Source of the DNA: Microbacterium sp.
GTDB taxonomy: Bacteria > Actinomycetota > Actinomycetes > Actinomycetales > Microbacteriaceae
Assembly (NCBI GenBank): GCA_019510305.1
Contig: JAEKKN010000038.1
Span: forward strand, 1-64,000
Reading direction: 5' to 3'
Length of the DNA: 64,000 bases
Shown here: positions 1-11,047 of the stretch, in pieces
How positions within the stretch are numbered: position 1 is the first letter of the stretch
How the letters are laid out: every line of letters starts with the position of its first letter
Position numbers and translations under genes: made by a program
The notes under the pieces: model-generated
Databases searched by the model: none
The model's input: the letters and a program-made list of their open reading frames with translations, nothing else
Told to the model about the DNA's origin: nothing

Positions 1-1696
<1,696 letters not shown>

Positions 1697-1716
1697 TTTT
1701 CGTATGCCTTCTTCTA

Positions 1717-2160
1717 TCAGTTAGCCACGGCCTGGCAGGTGTCCCACAGCGTGCTCGACTCGGTCACTCCGAGGCACGGGTCGAACGTGAAGACCACCAG
1801 GGTGCCGAGGAGGATGAGGAGTCCGGCCGCGAGGCCCAGAGCCCAGATGAGCACCTTGCGTGCGGTGCCGTTCGTGACGTAGTCGTTCACGATGGTGCGC
1901 ATGCCGTTGGCGCCGTGGATCAGGGCGAGCCACAGCATGATGACGTCCCACCACTGCCAGAACGGCGTGGCGAACTTGCCGGCGATGAACGCGAAGTCCA
2001 GCGCGTGGATGCCTTCGCCGACCATCAGGTTGATGAACAGGTGGCCGAAGATGAGGATCACCAGGATGAGGCCGGACAGGCGCATGAAGGCCCAGCCCCA
2101 CATCTCCAGGTTGAAGCGGCGCTGTCGGCGGACGGGCGCGGCGACGGTCTGCGCGGTCAT
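1717..2160 (-). CDS. sdhD: Succinate dehydrogenase membrane anchor SdhD
   Basis: Hydrophobic anchor subunit of complex II, 147 residues. Three membrane segments are visible (about residues 25-48, 65-90 and 105-127), with HGANGMR in the second, the pattern used for haem/quinone contacts in SdhD. Its ATG overlaps the sdhC stop by one base (TGATG), so the two anchors are probably translationally coupled. The C-terminal tail is short and hydrophilic. It sits between sdhC and sdhA, which fixes the assignment better than sequence alone. Confidence 0.9.
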   Translation of the reverse strand: MTAQTVAAPVRRQRRFNLEMWGWAFMRLSGLILVILIFGHLFINLMVGEGIHALDFAFIAGKFATPFWQWWDVIMLWLALIHGANGMRTIVNDYVTNGTARKVLIWALGLAAGLLILLGTLVVFTFDPCLGVTESSTLWDTCQAVAN

Positions 2161-2594
2161 CAGTGACCCCCTCCGAATCCGGCGAACGCGAGCATCAGAT
2201 GACGCGGCACGAAGCCGGCCATGATGATGCCCCAGACGAGGAGCACGCCCCAGAACAGCTGACGCTGATACTTGGCGCCCTTAGACCAGAAGTCGACCGC
2301 GATGATGCGCAGACCGTTCATCGCGTGGAACACGATGCCCGCGACGAGAACGACTTCGCCCAGCGCCATGATCGGGTTCTTATAGGTGCCGATCACGGCG
2401 TTGTACGCCTCCGGCGACACCCTGATCAGTGCCGTGTCGAGCACGTGCACCAATAGGAAGAAGAAGATGGCGACTCCGGTGATGCGGTGAAGCACCCACG
2501 ACCACATGCCTTCGCGACCCCGGTAGAGGGTGCCGCGTGGAGACTTGGACGTGGTTTCCGAAATCGACGGTGTCAAGCGAGCGCTTGTGGACAC
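2160..2594 (-). CDS. sdhC: Succinate dehydrogenase cytochrome b556 subunit SdhC
   Basis: Cytochrome b anchor of complex II, 144 residues from a GTG at 2594 that has a strong AGGGAGGA ribosome site 6 bases upstream. A longer frame exists back to 2690 but begins with unrelated, non-conserved residues, so it is rejected. The family motif HRITG is at residues 36-40, followed by three membrane helices with histidines suited to haem ligation (H50 and the FHAMNGLR segment). It is the first gene of sdhCDA. Confidence 0.92.
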   Translation of the reverse strand: MSTSARLTPSISETTSKSPRGTLYRGREGMWSWVLHRITGVAIFFFLLVHVLDTALIRVSPEAYNAVIGTYKNPIMALGEVVLVAGIVFHAMNGLRIIAVDFWSKGAKYQRQLFWGVLLVWGIIMAGFVPRHLMLAFAGFGGGH

Positions 2595-2688
2595 GGTCGT
2601 CCTCCCTGGATCGAAGTGACTCGGTCGCGTGCACTGCGTGGTCCAAGTGTGAGCCTGAGAAGACAACAGGCACGGCCGATCGGTGTCC

Positions 2689-2694
2689 ATCCTA
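2689..2694 (-). promoter_or_regulatory. Candidate -10 box of the sdh operon
   Basis: On the minus strand the sequence is TAGGAT, matching the TANNNT form used throughout the window. It would start a transcript near 2682 with a leader of about 88 bases before the sdhC GTG. A second TAGGGT lies at 2727-2732 on the same strand. No clear -35 was identified. Confidence 0.35.
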
Positions 2695-2736
2695 TTCCTG
2701 CCAGATCGCTGTGAGCGACGAAGGACACCCTAACTG

Positions 2737-2783
2737 TCTCGATGTCGAGAGGTTTTCTGCATGGTGTCGAGAGCCTGTCGACA
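2737..2783. promoter_or_regulatory. Palindrome cluster in the sdhC/manC divergent region
   Basis: TCTCGA-TG-TCGAGA (2737-2750) and TGTCGACA (2776-2783) are perfect inverted repeats. TGTCGAGAG occurs twice (2743-2751 and 2765-2773), 22 bases apart, two helical turns. The last palindrome falls where the -35 of the downstream promoter should be. This looks like an operator for an unknown regulator; no protein can be named. Confidence 0.4.
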
Positions 2784-2796
2784 TGGTGGCGCCGAG

Positions 2797-2802
2797 TACT
2801 CT
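2797..2802 (+). promoter_or_regulatory. Leaderless-type -10 box before manC
   Basis: TACTCT is followed by exactly 6 bases and then the GTG at 2809. There is no ribosome-binding site between them, so the transcript probably begins at or next to the start codon. Confidence 0.5.
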
Positions 2803-2808
2803 GGCCAG

Positions 2809-3924
2809 GTGACTCAACCGATCAAGGACTTCTACGCAGTGATCCCCGCCGGAGGCATCGGCAGCAGGCTCTGGCCGCTGTCGCGCGCCGATGCTCCGAA
2901 GTTCCTGCATGATCTCACCGGCTCCGGTCACTCGCTGCTGCGTGATACGTGGGATCGGCTCGAGCCGCTCGCGGGGCACGATCGGATCGCAGTCGTCACG
3001 GGCCGGGCGCATCGCGCCGCCGTCGAGGAGCAGCTTCCCGGCATCCCCGACCTCAATGTCTTCCTCGAATCCGAGCCGCGCGAGTCGGCGGCCGCGATCG
3101 GACTCGCCGCCGCGATCCTGCATCGCCGCGACCCGGACGTCATCATCGGATCGTTCAGCGCGGACCATGTGATCCGCGGAACCCGGGTGTTCGAGTTCGC
3201 CGTGCGGGACGCCGTCGAGGTCGCGCGTCAGGGCTACATCTGCACGATCGGCATCATGCCGACCGAGCCCGCCGTCGGATTCGGCTATATCAAGCAGGGG
3301 GAGGAGCTCGTCGTCGACGGCGCCAGGGAGGCGTCGCTGGTCGAGAGCTTCGTGGAGAAGCCCGATCTCGAGACCGCCAAGGCATACGTGGCGGATCGCA
3401 GCTATCTCTGGAACGCGGGCATGTTCATCGCCAAGGCGAGCGTGCTTCTCGAAGAACTGGCCGAGAACGAGCCCGAGCTGTACGCCGGGCTCGTGGAACT
3501 CGCCGAGGCGTGGGACGACCGCGAGCAGCGCGGGCCCGCCGTGGACCGGATCTGGCCCCGCCTGAAGAAGATCGCCATCGATTACGCGGTCGCGGAGCCG
3601 GCGGCGAAGCGCGGACGCCTCGCCGTCGTCCCCGGCCACTTCGACTGGGACGACGTGGGGGACTTCGCCTCCCTCACCAAGCTCATCAACAACGGCCGGA
3701 AGAACGACCTCGCCGTGCTCGGCCCGAAGGCGAGGGTGCTGTCCGACGCCGCGAGCGGCATCCTGGTGAGCCAGACGAGCCGCGTGATCAGCCTGATCGG
3801 AGTGCAGGACATCGTGGTGGTCGACACCCCGGACGCCCTGCTGGTGACCACTGTCGAACACGCACAGCGGGTCAAGGGCGTGGTCGAGTCGCTCAAACTC
3901 ACCGGACGCGGCGACGTGCTCTGA
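2809..3924 (+). CDS. manC: Mannose-1-phosphate guanylyltransferase
   Basis: Makes GDP-mannose from mannose-1-phosphate and GTP, feeding cytosolic glycan and glycolipid synthesis. The 371-residue protein has the nucleotidyltransferase signature GGIGSRLWPLSR at residues 14-25, the VEKP motif and WNAGMF typical of the single-domain GMP-PP family. It lacks the phosphomannose isomerase domain of bifunctional ManC/AlgA. The GTG at 2809 is chosen over an upstream ATG at 2761 because similarity begins here and a TACTCT box lies 6 bases before it. It stands alone, divergent from sdhC. Confidence 0.85.
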   Translation: MTQPIKDFYAVIPAGGIGSRLWPLSRADAPKFLHDLTGSGHSLLRDTWDRLEPLAGHDRIAVVTGRAHRAAVEEQLPGIPDLNVFLESEPRESAAAIGLAAAILHRRDPDVIIGSFSADHVIRGTRVFEFAVRDAVEVARQGYICTIGIMPTEPAVGFGYIKQGEELVVDGAREASLVESFVEKPDLETAKAYVADRSYLWNAGMFIAKASVLLEELAENEPELYAGLVELAEAWDDREQRGPAVDRIWPRLKKIAIDYAVAEPAAKRGRLAVVPGHFDWDDVGDFASLTKLINNGRKNDLAVLGPKARVLSDAASGILVSQTSRVISLIGVQDIVVVDTPDALLVTTVEHAQRVKGVVESLKLTGRGDVL

Positions 3925-3946
3925 TGAGCACGCTTGCATGCTCATC
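3923..3946 (+). terminator. Hairpin at the manC stop codon
   Basis: GATGAGCA (3923-3930) and TGCTCATC (3939-3946) form an 8-bp stem with an 8-base loop that includes the end of the manC stop codon. There is no T-run, so termination is a guess. Confidence 0.4.
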
Positions 3947-4032
3947 TGTTGGATTGATCTCGGCTTTGTAACCATTCGTCTGCGCGCGCGAACTGGGTGT
4001 GCCCAAACGTCGAAACACTGGGTAACTTTGAG

Positions 4033-4056
4033 CGATCCGCGAGGGCCGCGGGATCG
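4033..4056 (+). promoter_or_regulatory. Leader hairpin just before the nucleoside lipoprotein gene
   Basis: CGATCCGCG (4033-4041) can pair with CGCGGGATCG (4047-4056) with one bulged base. The stem ends 5 bases before the GGGAGG ribosome site at 4061-4066. A TAACTT -10-like box lies at 4023-4028. The hairpin could modulate translation or RNA stability; no known riboswitch is recognised. Confidence 0.35.
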
Positions 4057-4072
4057 TTGAGGGAGGCATCAG

Positions 4073-5155
4073 TTGACCATCTCCACCACCAAGAAGCTTC
4101 TCGGCGCGGCAGTCGCTGCCAGCGTCGTCTTCGCACTCGCCGGCTGCGGCCAGGCACCCACCGACAAGCCGGGCGGTTCGGGCGATCCCGCCGCCTCCGA
4201 CTTCACCCCCTGCATCGTCTCCGACGCGGGCGGCTTCGATGACAAGTCGTTCAACCAGCTCTCCTACGAAGGTGCGCAGAAGGCCGCGGACGAGCTCGGC
4301 GCCACGCTGAAGAAGGCCGAGTCGAACGCCGAGACCGAGTATGGTCCCAACATCGACAACATGGTGTCCGAGGGCTGCAACGCCATCGTGTCCGTCGGCT
4401 TCGCGCTGTCGCAGGCGACGGTCGACGCCGCGACGGCGAACCCCGACACCGACTTCATCCTTGTCGACGACGCGGGCGGCGACAGCAAGCCCGACAACGT
4501 CAAGCCGCTGCTCTACGACACGGCGCAGGCCGCGTTCCTCGCGGGCTACCTGTCGGCCGGCTACACCAAGACCGCGAAGGTCGGCACGTACGGCGGCATG
4601 GAGTTCCCGACCGTCACGATCTTCATGGACGGCTTCAAGCAGGGCGTCGACTACTACAACACCGAGAACGGCACCGCCGTCGAGGTCGTCGGCTGGGACG
4701 GCACGACCGGTTCCTTCACCGGTGGCTTCGAGGCCAACCAGGACGCCAAGACCACGGCGCAGAACATCATCGACCAGGGTGTCGACGTGCTCTTCCCGGT
4801 CGGCGGCCCGATCTACCAGTCCGGCCTGCAGGCCATCAAGGACTCCGGCAAGGACATCGCCCTGATCGGCGCCGACGCCGACCTGTTCAACACCGACCCG
4901 ACCACGGCCGACTTCGTGCTCACCTCGGTGCTGAAGGCCATGGACCTGTCGACCTACGAGGCCGTCATGGCCAGCGCCGACGACAGCTTCAGCGGTGACG
5001 CCTACATCGGCACGCTCGACAACGAGGGCGTGGGCATCGCTCCGCTGCACAACTTCGAGAGCAAGGTCGACGCGGAACTGGTCAAGAAGGTCGACGCGAT
5101 CAAGCAGGAGATCATCGACGGCAAGATCACCGTCACGTCTTACCTGAGCGAGTAA
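4073..5155 (+). CDS. BMP-family nucleoside-binding lipoprotein
   Basis: Substrate-binding lipoprotein of a nucleoside ABC importer (PnrA/BmpA/NupN family). It starts at a TTG with GGGAGG 6 bases upstream. A lysine-containing n-region and hydrophobic stretch end in LAGC, so cysteine 25 should be lipidated and anchored outside the membrane. The mature domain shows the family's DAGGFDDKSFNQ segment (nucleoside contact), FILVDDAG, and a C-terminal IIDGKITV. It is 360 residues, normal for the family. ATPase and two permease genes follow, and nucleoside-cleaving enzymes after them support the nucleoside assignment over other BMP ligands. Confidence 0.9.
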   Translation: MTISTTKKLLGAAVAASVVFALAGCGQAPTDKPGGSGDPAASDFTPCIVSDAGGFDDKSFNQLSYEGAQKAADELGATLKKAESNAETEYGPNIDNMVSEGCNAIVSVGFALSQATVDAATANPDTDFILVDDAGGDSKPDNVKPLLYDTAQAAFLAGYLSAGYTKTAKVGTYGGMEFPTVTIFMDGFKQGVDYYNTENGTAVEVVGWDGTTGSFTGGFEANQDAKTTAQNIIDQGVDVLFPVGGPIYQSGLQAIKDSGKDIALIGADADLFNTDPTTADFVLTSVLKAMDLSTYEAVMASADDSFSGDAYIGTLDNEGVGIAPLHNFESKVDAELVKKVDAIKQEIIDGKITVTSYLSE

Positions 5156-5168
5156 CAGCAAGCAACAA

Positions 5169-5197
5169 CGGGGAGGCCGGCCCAGTCGGCCTCCCCG
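5169..5197 (+). terminator. Strong hairpin after the lipoprotein gene
   Basis: CGGGGAGGCCG (5169-5179) and CGGCCTCCCCG (5187-5197) form a perfect 11-bp stem with a 7-base loop, 13 bases after the stop codon. It probably ends or protects most lipoprotein transcripts, leaving the ATPase and permeases at lower levels. Confidence 0.65.
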
Positions 5198-5201
5198 CTG
5201 T

Positions 5202-5230
5202 CGTCTGCGCGGGCGATCTCCGCGCAGACG
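5202..5230 (+). terminator. Second perfect hairpin upstream of the ABC ATPase gene
   Basis: CGTCTGCGCGG (5202-5212) pairs perfectly with CCGCGCAGACG (5220-5230), loop 7 bases. It starts only 5 bases after the previous hairpin, forming a tandem pair between importer components. It lies just upstream of the TAGGAT box at 5244. Confidence 0.5.
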
Positions 5231-5243
5231 ACGACGGCATGAA

Positions 5244-5249
5244 TAGGAT
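5244..5249 (+). promoter_or_regulatory. Leaderless-type -10 box before the nucleoside ABC ATPase
   Basis: TAGGAT followed by 7 bases and ATG at 5257. It would give the ATPase-permease genes their own transcript independent of the lipoprotein. The AGGA within it could alternatively act as a ribosome site. Confidence 0.45.
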
Positions 5250-5256
5250 CGGACAC

Positions 5257-6770
<1,514 letters not shown>

Positions 6771-6774
<4 letters not shown>

Positions 6775-8030
6775 CCGCCGCTCAGACCCAGCCGGCGCCG
6801 CAGATCGCGCCGCAGGCGCCGGCGCCCTCGAAGTGGCGCAAGACCCTCACCGAGATCGTCAACGGAAACGCGCTCGTGTCGGTGCTCGCCGTGCTCGTCG
6901 CCGTCATCGTCGGGTCCCTGATGATCGCTCTGACCGACCCCGCCGTCCAGGCTGCGGCGGGCTACTTCTTCGCCGCACCCATGGACACCTTCAGTGCGAT
7001 CGGCAGCGCCGTCGGAGGAGCGTACTCGGCCCTGTTCCGCGGGTCGATCTACAACTTCAACGCAGACTCGTTCGCGATCGGCATCCGTCCGCTGACCGAG
7101 ACGCTCAAGTTCGCCACGCCGCTGATCGCGGCCGGACTGGGCGTGGGGCTGGCCTTCCGCGCCGGCCTGTTCAACATCGGCGGCCAGGGGCAGATGCTGA
7201 TGGCCGCTGCTGCCGCCGGTTACGTCGCGACCGCCTGGGACCTGCCCTTCCCCCTGCACCTGATCGCCGCACTCGTGGCGGGCGTGGTCGCGGGCGCGAT
7301 CTGGGCGGGCATCGCAGGGTTGCTCAAGGCGCGCACCGGTGCGCACGAGGTGATCGTCACGATCATGCTCAACCACATCGCGTTCTACCTCCTGGCCTGG
7401 ATGCTGGCGACCCAGGGGCTGCTGCAGGCGCCGGGCTCGAACAACCCGAAGACCGCGCCGATGGCGGAGTCCGCCGTGCTGCCTCTGATCCTCGGCCCCA
7501 CGTACAAGCTGCACCTCGGCTTCCTGCTGGCGTTGATCGCGGTCGCGATCACCTGGTGGCTGCTCGAGCGCTCGAGCCTGGGCTTCCGATTCCGCGCGGT
7601 GGGCGAGAACCCTGCCGCCGCTCGCACGGCAGGCATCTCGGTCGGTCGCATGTACTTCACCGTGATGCTCATCGCCGGTGCGCTGGTGGGCCTCGCGGGC
7701 GTCAGCCAGGTGCTCGGCACGGAGCCGAAGGGCTTCAGCGGCGGCATCGACGCCGGTATCGGCTTCGACGCCATCACCGTCGCCCTGCTGGGTCGTTCGC
7801 GGCCGCTCGGCATCCTGTGGGCGGGCCTGCTCTTCGGCGCTTTCAAGACCGGAGGTTTCACGATGCAGGCGTCCCAGGGCGTTCCGATCGAGATCGTCCT
7901 CGTCGTGCAGTCGCTGATCGTGCTGTTCATCGCCGCTCCGCCGCTCGTGCGGGCGATGTTCGGACTGCCGCAGCCCGGTCGGACGACCCGCCGACAGCGC
8001 CGCGCCGCGAAGAAGGAGGTGGCCGCATGA
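6771..8030 (+). CDS. Nucleoside ABC transporter permease (NupP type)
   Basis: Membrane subunit of the nucleoside importer, 419 residues, BPD_transp_2 family. It has a cytoplasmic N-terminus rich in Pro/Ala/Gln, then about eight hydrophobic segments with the conserved FRAGLFNIGGQGQM, ARTGAHEVIVTIMLN and GFRFRAVGENPAAARTAGIS stretches, the last being the loop that contacts the ATPase. The start overlaps the ATPase stop by ATGA and the end overlaps the next permease by ATGA. The C-terminus is Arg/Lys rich (RRQRRAAKK). Confidence 0.92.
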
Positions 8031-9301
8031 CCGCTGTGACTCTCGATGCAGAGCCCCGTACCGTCGCCGTCGTCTCCTGGAAGACGCCGGTCATCTTCAC
8101 GGTCATCACCGTGCTGTTCGCCCTTCTGCCGCTCTTCATCCCGCGTGCGGGGGACTCGACGTTCCGTCTGACTGCTGGTGGCGAGCTTCTCGCACTGCCG
8201 AACGTCGTGGTGCCGGGCACCGCGACGGCGTGGGTCGCCGTGCTCGTCGCCGCGGTCGTCGCGGGAGCGGCCTGGGCGCTGGCGGCGAACCGCCGCGCCG
8301 TGCCGCTGTGGCTCACCGCGGTCTTCGCGGTCGCGCTGATCGTCGGGTTCCTCGCCTGGGCGGCCGCCGGAAGCAAGGGCACGCTCCCGATGATCGGACT
8401 CCTCAGCGGTGCGCTCGCGCTCGCGACCCCGCTGATCTTCGGCGCCCTGGGCGGTGTGATCGGCGAGCGAGCCGGCGTCGTCAACATCGCGATCGAGGCC
8501 CAGCTGCTCGCGGGGGCGTTCACCGCCGCGATCGTCGGCTCCGCGACGGGCACACCGTGGGCTGGGCTCATCGCCGCGATGGTCGCCGGCGTCCTGGTCG
8601 CGCTGATCCTCGGCGTCTTCGCGATCACCTATCACGTGGATCAGGTCATCGTCGGCGTCGTGCTCAACGTGCTCGTGATCGGCGTGACGACCTTCCTGTT
8701 CCGTCAGGTCCTCGCGCCCAACCAGGCGACGCTGAACACGGTGACGCCGTTCCCGGTCCTGCCGATCCCGCTGCTCAGCGAGATCCCGATCCTCGGTCCG
8801 ATCCTGTTCAAGCAGACCATCGTCGTGTATCTGATGTACGCCGTCGTGTTCGTGGTCTGGTACGGCATGTACCGCACTCGCTGGGGCCTGAGGATGCGGG
8901 CCGTGGGTGAGCACCCGCAGGCCGCTGACACGGTGGGCATCAACGTGGCGCGCACCCGCTACATGAACGTTCTGATGGCGGGTGCGATCGCGGGCATGGG
9001 CGGCGCGTTCTACACGCTGGTCTCCGTGCCCCGGTTCAACCCGGAGATGACGGCGGGCGCCGGCTTCATCGCGCTCGCCGCCGTGATCTTCGGCAAGTGG
9101 GACCCGATCAAGGCGACATTGGCGGCTCTCCTGTTCGGCTTCGCGACCAACCTGCAGGGCGTGCTCAGCGTGATCGGCTCTCCGGTGCCGAGCCAGTTCA
9201 TGCTGATGCTTCCGTACGTCGTGACGATCTTCGCTGTCGCCGGTCTCGTCGGGCGTTCGCGCCCGCCGGCCGCCGACGGCGAGCCGTACATCAAGTCCTA
9301 G
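8027..9301 (+). CDS. Nucleoside ABC transporter permease (NupQ type)
   Basis: Second, paralogous permease of the same importer, 424 residues. GERAGVVNIAIEAQLLAGAF, HVDQVIVGVVLNVLV and GLRMRAVGEHPQAADTVGIN are the family counterparts of motifs in the first permease. It starts at an ATG overlapping the previous stop, with AAGGAGGT upstream. The same frame stays open far upstream (to 6833) through the first permease gene, but that part is a composition shadow. The cytidine deaminase gene follows after 7 bases. Confidence 0.92.
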   Translation: MTAVTLDAEPRTVAVVSWKTPVIFTVITVLFALLPLFIPRAGDSTFRLTAGGELLALPNVVVPGTATAWVAVLVAAVVAGAAWALAANRRAVPLWLTAVFAVALIVGFLAWAAAGSKGTLPMIGLLSGALALATPLIFGALGGVIGERAGVVNIAIEAQLLAGAFTAAIVGSATGTPWAGLIAAMVAGVLVALILGVFAITYHVDQVIVGVVLNVLVIGVTTFLFRQVLAPNQATLNTVTPFPVLPIPLLSEIPILGPILFKQTIVVYLMYAVVFVVWYGMYRTRWGLRMRAVGEHPQAADTVGINVARTRYMNVLMAGAIAGMGGAFYTLVSVPRFNPEMTAGAGFIALAAVIFGKWDPIKATLAALLFGFATNLQGVLSVIGSPVPSQFMLMLPYVVTIFAVAGLVGRSRPPAADGEPYIKS

Positions 9302-9308
9302 GAGAGAC

Positions 9309-9707
9309 ATGACCGACATCGATTGGGATGAGCTGCGTCAGGTGGCGACCGACGCGATGACCAAGGCCTACGCGCCCTATTCGCGCTATCGCGTCGGCGC
9401 CGCCGCGCTGGTCGGCGACGGACGCATCGTCGCCGGATGCAACGTCGAGAACGCCTCATACGGGGTGACTCTGTGCGCCGAGTGCGCGCTGGTCGGCGAC
9501 CTGCACATGTCTGGCGGCGGCAAGCTCGTCGCGTTCGTGTGCGTCAACAACGACGGAGAGACGATCATGCCGTGCGGTCGTTGCCGCCAGCTGCTCTTCG
9601 AGCACGCCATGCCCGGGATGCTGCTGGAGACCGTCTCCGGCATCCGCACCATCGACGAAGTACTGCCGGACGCGTTCGGCCCCCGAGACCTGGAGGACGC
9701 CCGATGA
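9309..9707 (+). CDS. cdd: Cytidine deaminase
   Basis: Converts cytidine and deoxycytidine to uridine and deoxyuridine. The 132-residue size is that of the small tetrameric class. The zinc site is visible as CAEC (catalytic glutamate in C-A-E) and PCGRCRQ. NVENASYG binds the nucleoside. AGGAGAG precedes the ATG. It sits directly behind the importer, with a 4-base overlap with thymidine phosphorylase, so imported cytidine can be deaminated and then phosphorolysed. Confidence 0.95.
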   Translation: MTDIDWDELRQVATDAMTKAYAPYSRYRVGAAALVGDGRIVAGCNVENASYGVTLCAECALVGDLHMSGGGKLVAFVCVNNDGETIMPCGRCRQLLFEHAMPGMLLETVSGIRTIDEVLPDAFGPRDLEDAR

Positions 9708-10996
9708 GCGTTGAACCCTTCGACGCCGTAGACGTCATCCGTGCCAAGCGCGACGGGGGCGTCGTCACCGAGCCCGCGCTGCGGTGGATGGTCGATGCCT
9801 ACACGCGCGGCTACGTGTCGGACGCCCAGATGGCCTCGTTCGCGATGGCCGTGTTCCAGCGCGGCATGGAGCGCGACGAGATCCGAGTGCTCACCGACGC
9901 GATGATCGCGTCGGGGGAGCGGATGAGCTTCGCGAGTCTCGGCAAGAAGACGGTCGACAAGCACTCCACGGGCGGAGTGGGCGACAAGATCACTCTCCCG
10001 CTCGCCCCGCTGGTCGCCGTCTTCGGTGTCGCGGTGCCGCAGCTGTCGGGCCGAGGTCTCGGGCACACCGGGGGCACGCTCGACAAGCTCGAGTCCATCC
10101 CCGGCTGGCGTGCAGCGCTCAGCAACGACGAGATGTTCGCCCAGATGCAGAGCGACGTCGGCGCGGTGATCTGCGCCGCGGGCTCCGGCCTCGCCCCCGC
10201 CGACAAGAAGCTCTATGCGCTGCGCGACGTCACCGGCACGGTCGAGGCGATCCCGCTGATCGCTTCGAGCATCATGTCGAAGAAGATCGCCGAGGGGACC
10301 GACGCTCTCGTGCTCGACGTGAAGTTCGGCTCGGGCGCCTTCATGCAGGACATCGACCGCGCCCGGGAGCTCGCCCGCACGATGGTGGCGCTCGGCACCG
10401 ACTCTGGCGTCGCGACGACCGCGCTGCTCACAGACATGAACGTGCCGCTCGGCCTCGCGATCGGCAACGCCAACGAGGTCCGTGAATCGGTGGAGATCCT
10501 GGCCGGTGGTGGCCCCGGCGATGTGCGGGAGCTCACGATCGCGCTCGCCCGCGAGATGCTGGCGCTCGCCGGCCAGCCCGATGCCGATGTCGAGAAGGCG
10601 CTCGACGACGGCCGTGCGATGGACAGCTGGAAGGCCATGATCCGCGCCCAGGACGGAGATCCGGATGCCGCGCTGCCCACGGCGCGCGAGACGCACGTCG
10701 TGACGGCCGCGGCTGACGGCGTCGTGTCGCGCATGGACGCTCTGCCGTTCGGCATCGCCGCCTGGCGCCTCGGCGCCGGACGCGCTCGCGCCGAGGACCC
10801 GGTGATCTTCGAAGCCGGCATCGACCTGCACGCCAAGCCGGGCGACCGCGTGGTCGCTGGCCAGCCGCTGTTCACGCTGTCGGCGGCCGACGAGGCGCGT
10901 TTCCCGCGCGCGCTCGACGCGCTCGATGGCGCGTGGGAAGTCGGAGACGCCGCTCCGGCGGCGGGGCCGATCGTGCGTGAGCGCATCACGGCGTGA
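9704..10996 (+). CDS. deoA: Thymidine phosphorylase
   Basis: Splits thymidine and deoxyuridine (possibly uridine) with phosphate to the base and (deoxy)ribose-1-phosphate. The 430-residue protein begins at an ATG overlapping the cdd stop, with GGAGG at 9692-9696. Family motifs include KHSTGGVGDK (phosphate site) and the signature SGRGLGHTGGTLDKLESIPG. The C-terminal beta domain is present (LGAGRARAEDP), so the protein is full length. It is the natural partner of cdd. Confidence 0.94.
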   Translation: MSVEPFDAVDVIRAKRDGGVVTEPALRWMVDAYTRGYVSDAQMASFAMAVFQRGMERDEIRVLTDAMIASGERMSFASLGKKTVDKHSTGGVGDKITLPLAPLVAVFGVAVPQLSGRGLGHTGGTLDKLESIPGWRAALSNDEMFAQMQSDVGAVICAAGSGLAPADKKLYALRDVTGTVEAIPLIASSIMSKKIAEGTDALVLDVKFGSGAFMQDIDRARELARTMVALGTDSGVATTALLTDMNVPLGLAIGNANEVRESVEILAGGGPGDVRELTIALAREMLALAGQPDADVEKALDDGRAMDSWKAMIRAQDGDPDAALPTARETHVVTAAADGVVSRMDALPFGIAAWRLGAGRARAEDPVIFEAGIDLHAKPGDRVVAGQPLFTLSAADEARFPRALDALDGAWEVGDAAPAAGPIVRERITA

Positions 10997-11008
10997 CCCG
11001 CTGACCGC

Positions 11009-11014
11009 TAGCCT
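11009..11014 (+). promoter_or_regulatory. Candidate -10 box before add
   Basis: TAGCCT would start a transcript near 11021 with a leader of about 27 bases that carries the GAGAGGAA ribosome site. It suggests add can be expressed apart from deoA, whose stop is 10996. Confidence 0.4.
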
Positions 11015-11047
11015 GAACTGAGCGAATCCGCGACCGAGAGGAATTCC

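Noticed and set aside
4000..4072. Purine riboswitch before the nucleoside importer
   Set aside because: The leader is too short after the likely transcription start and lacks the three-way-junction core; only a simple hairpin is present.
3899..5161. 420-codon minus-strand ORF across the nucleoside lipoprotein gene
   Set aside because: Mostly Val/Asp/Arg/Gly strings from codon reflection; the plus-strand lipoprotein with lipobox and ribosome site is clearly real.
6833..8026. Apparent 400-residue N-terminal extension of the second nucleoside permease
   Set aside because: It is the first permease gene read out of frame (Arg/Asp/Gly-rich); the real start is the ATG at 8027 with a strong ribosome site.
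7385..9319. 644-codon minus-strand ORF opposite the permeases
   Set aside because: Low-complexity Asp/Arg/His composition, antisense to two complete permease genes.
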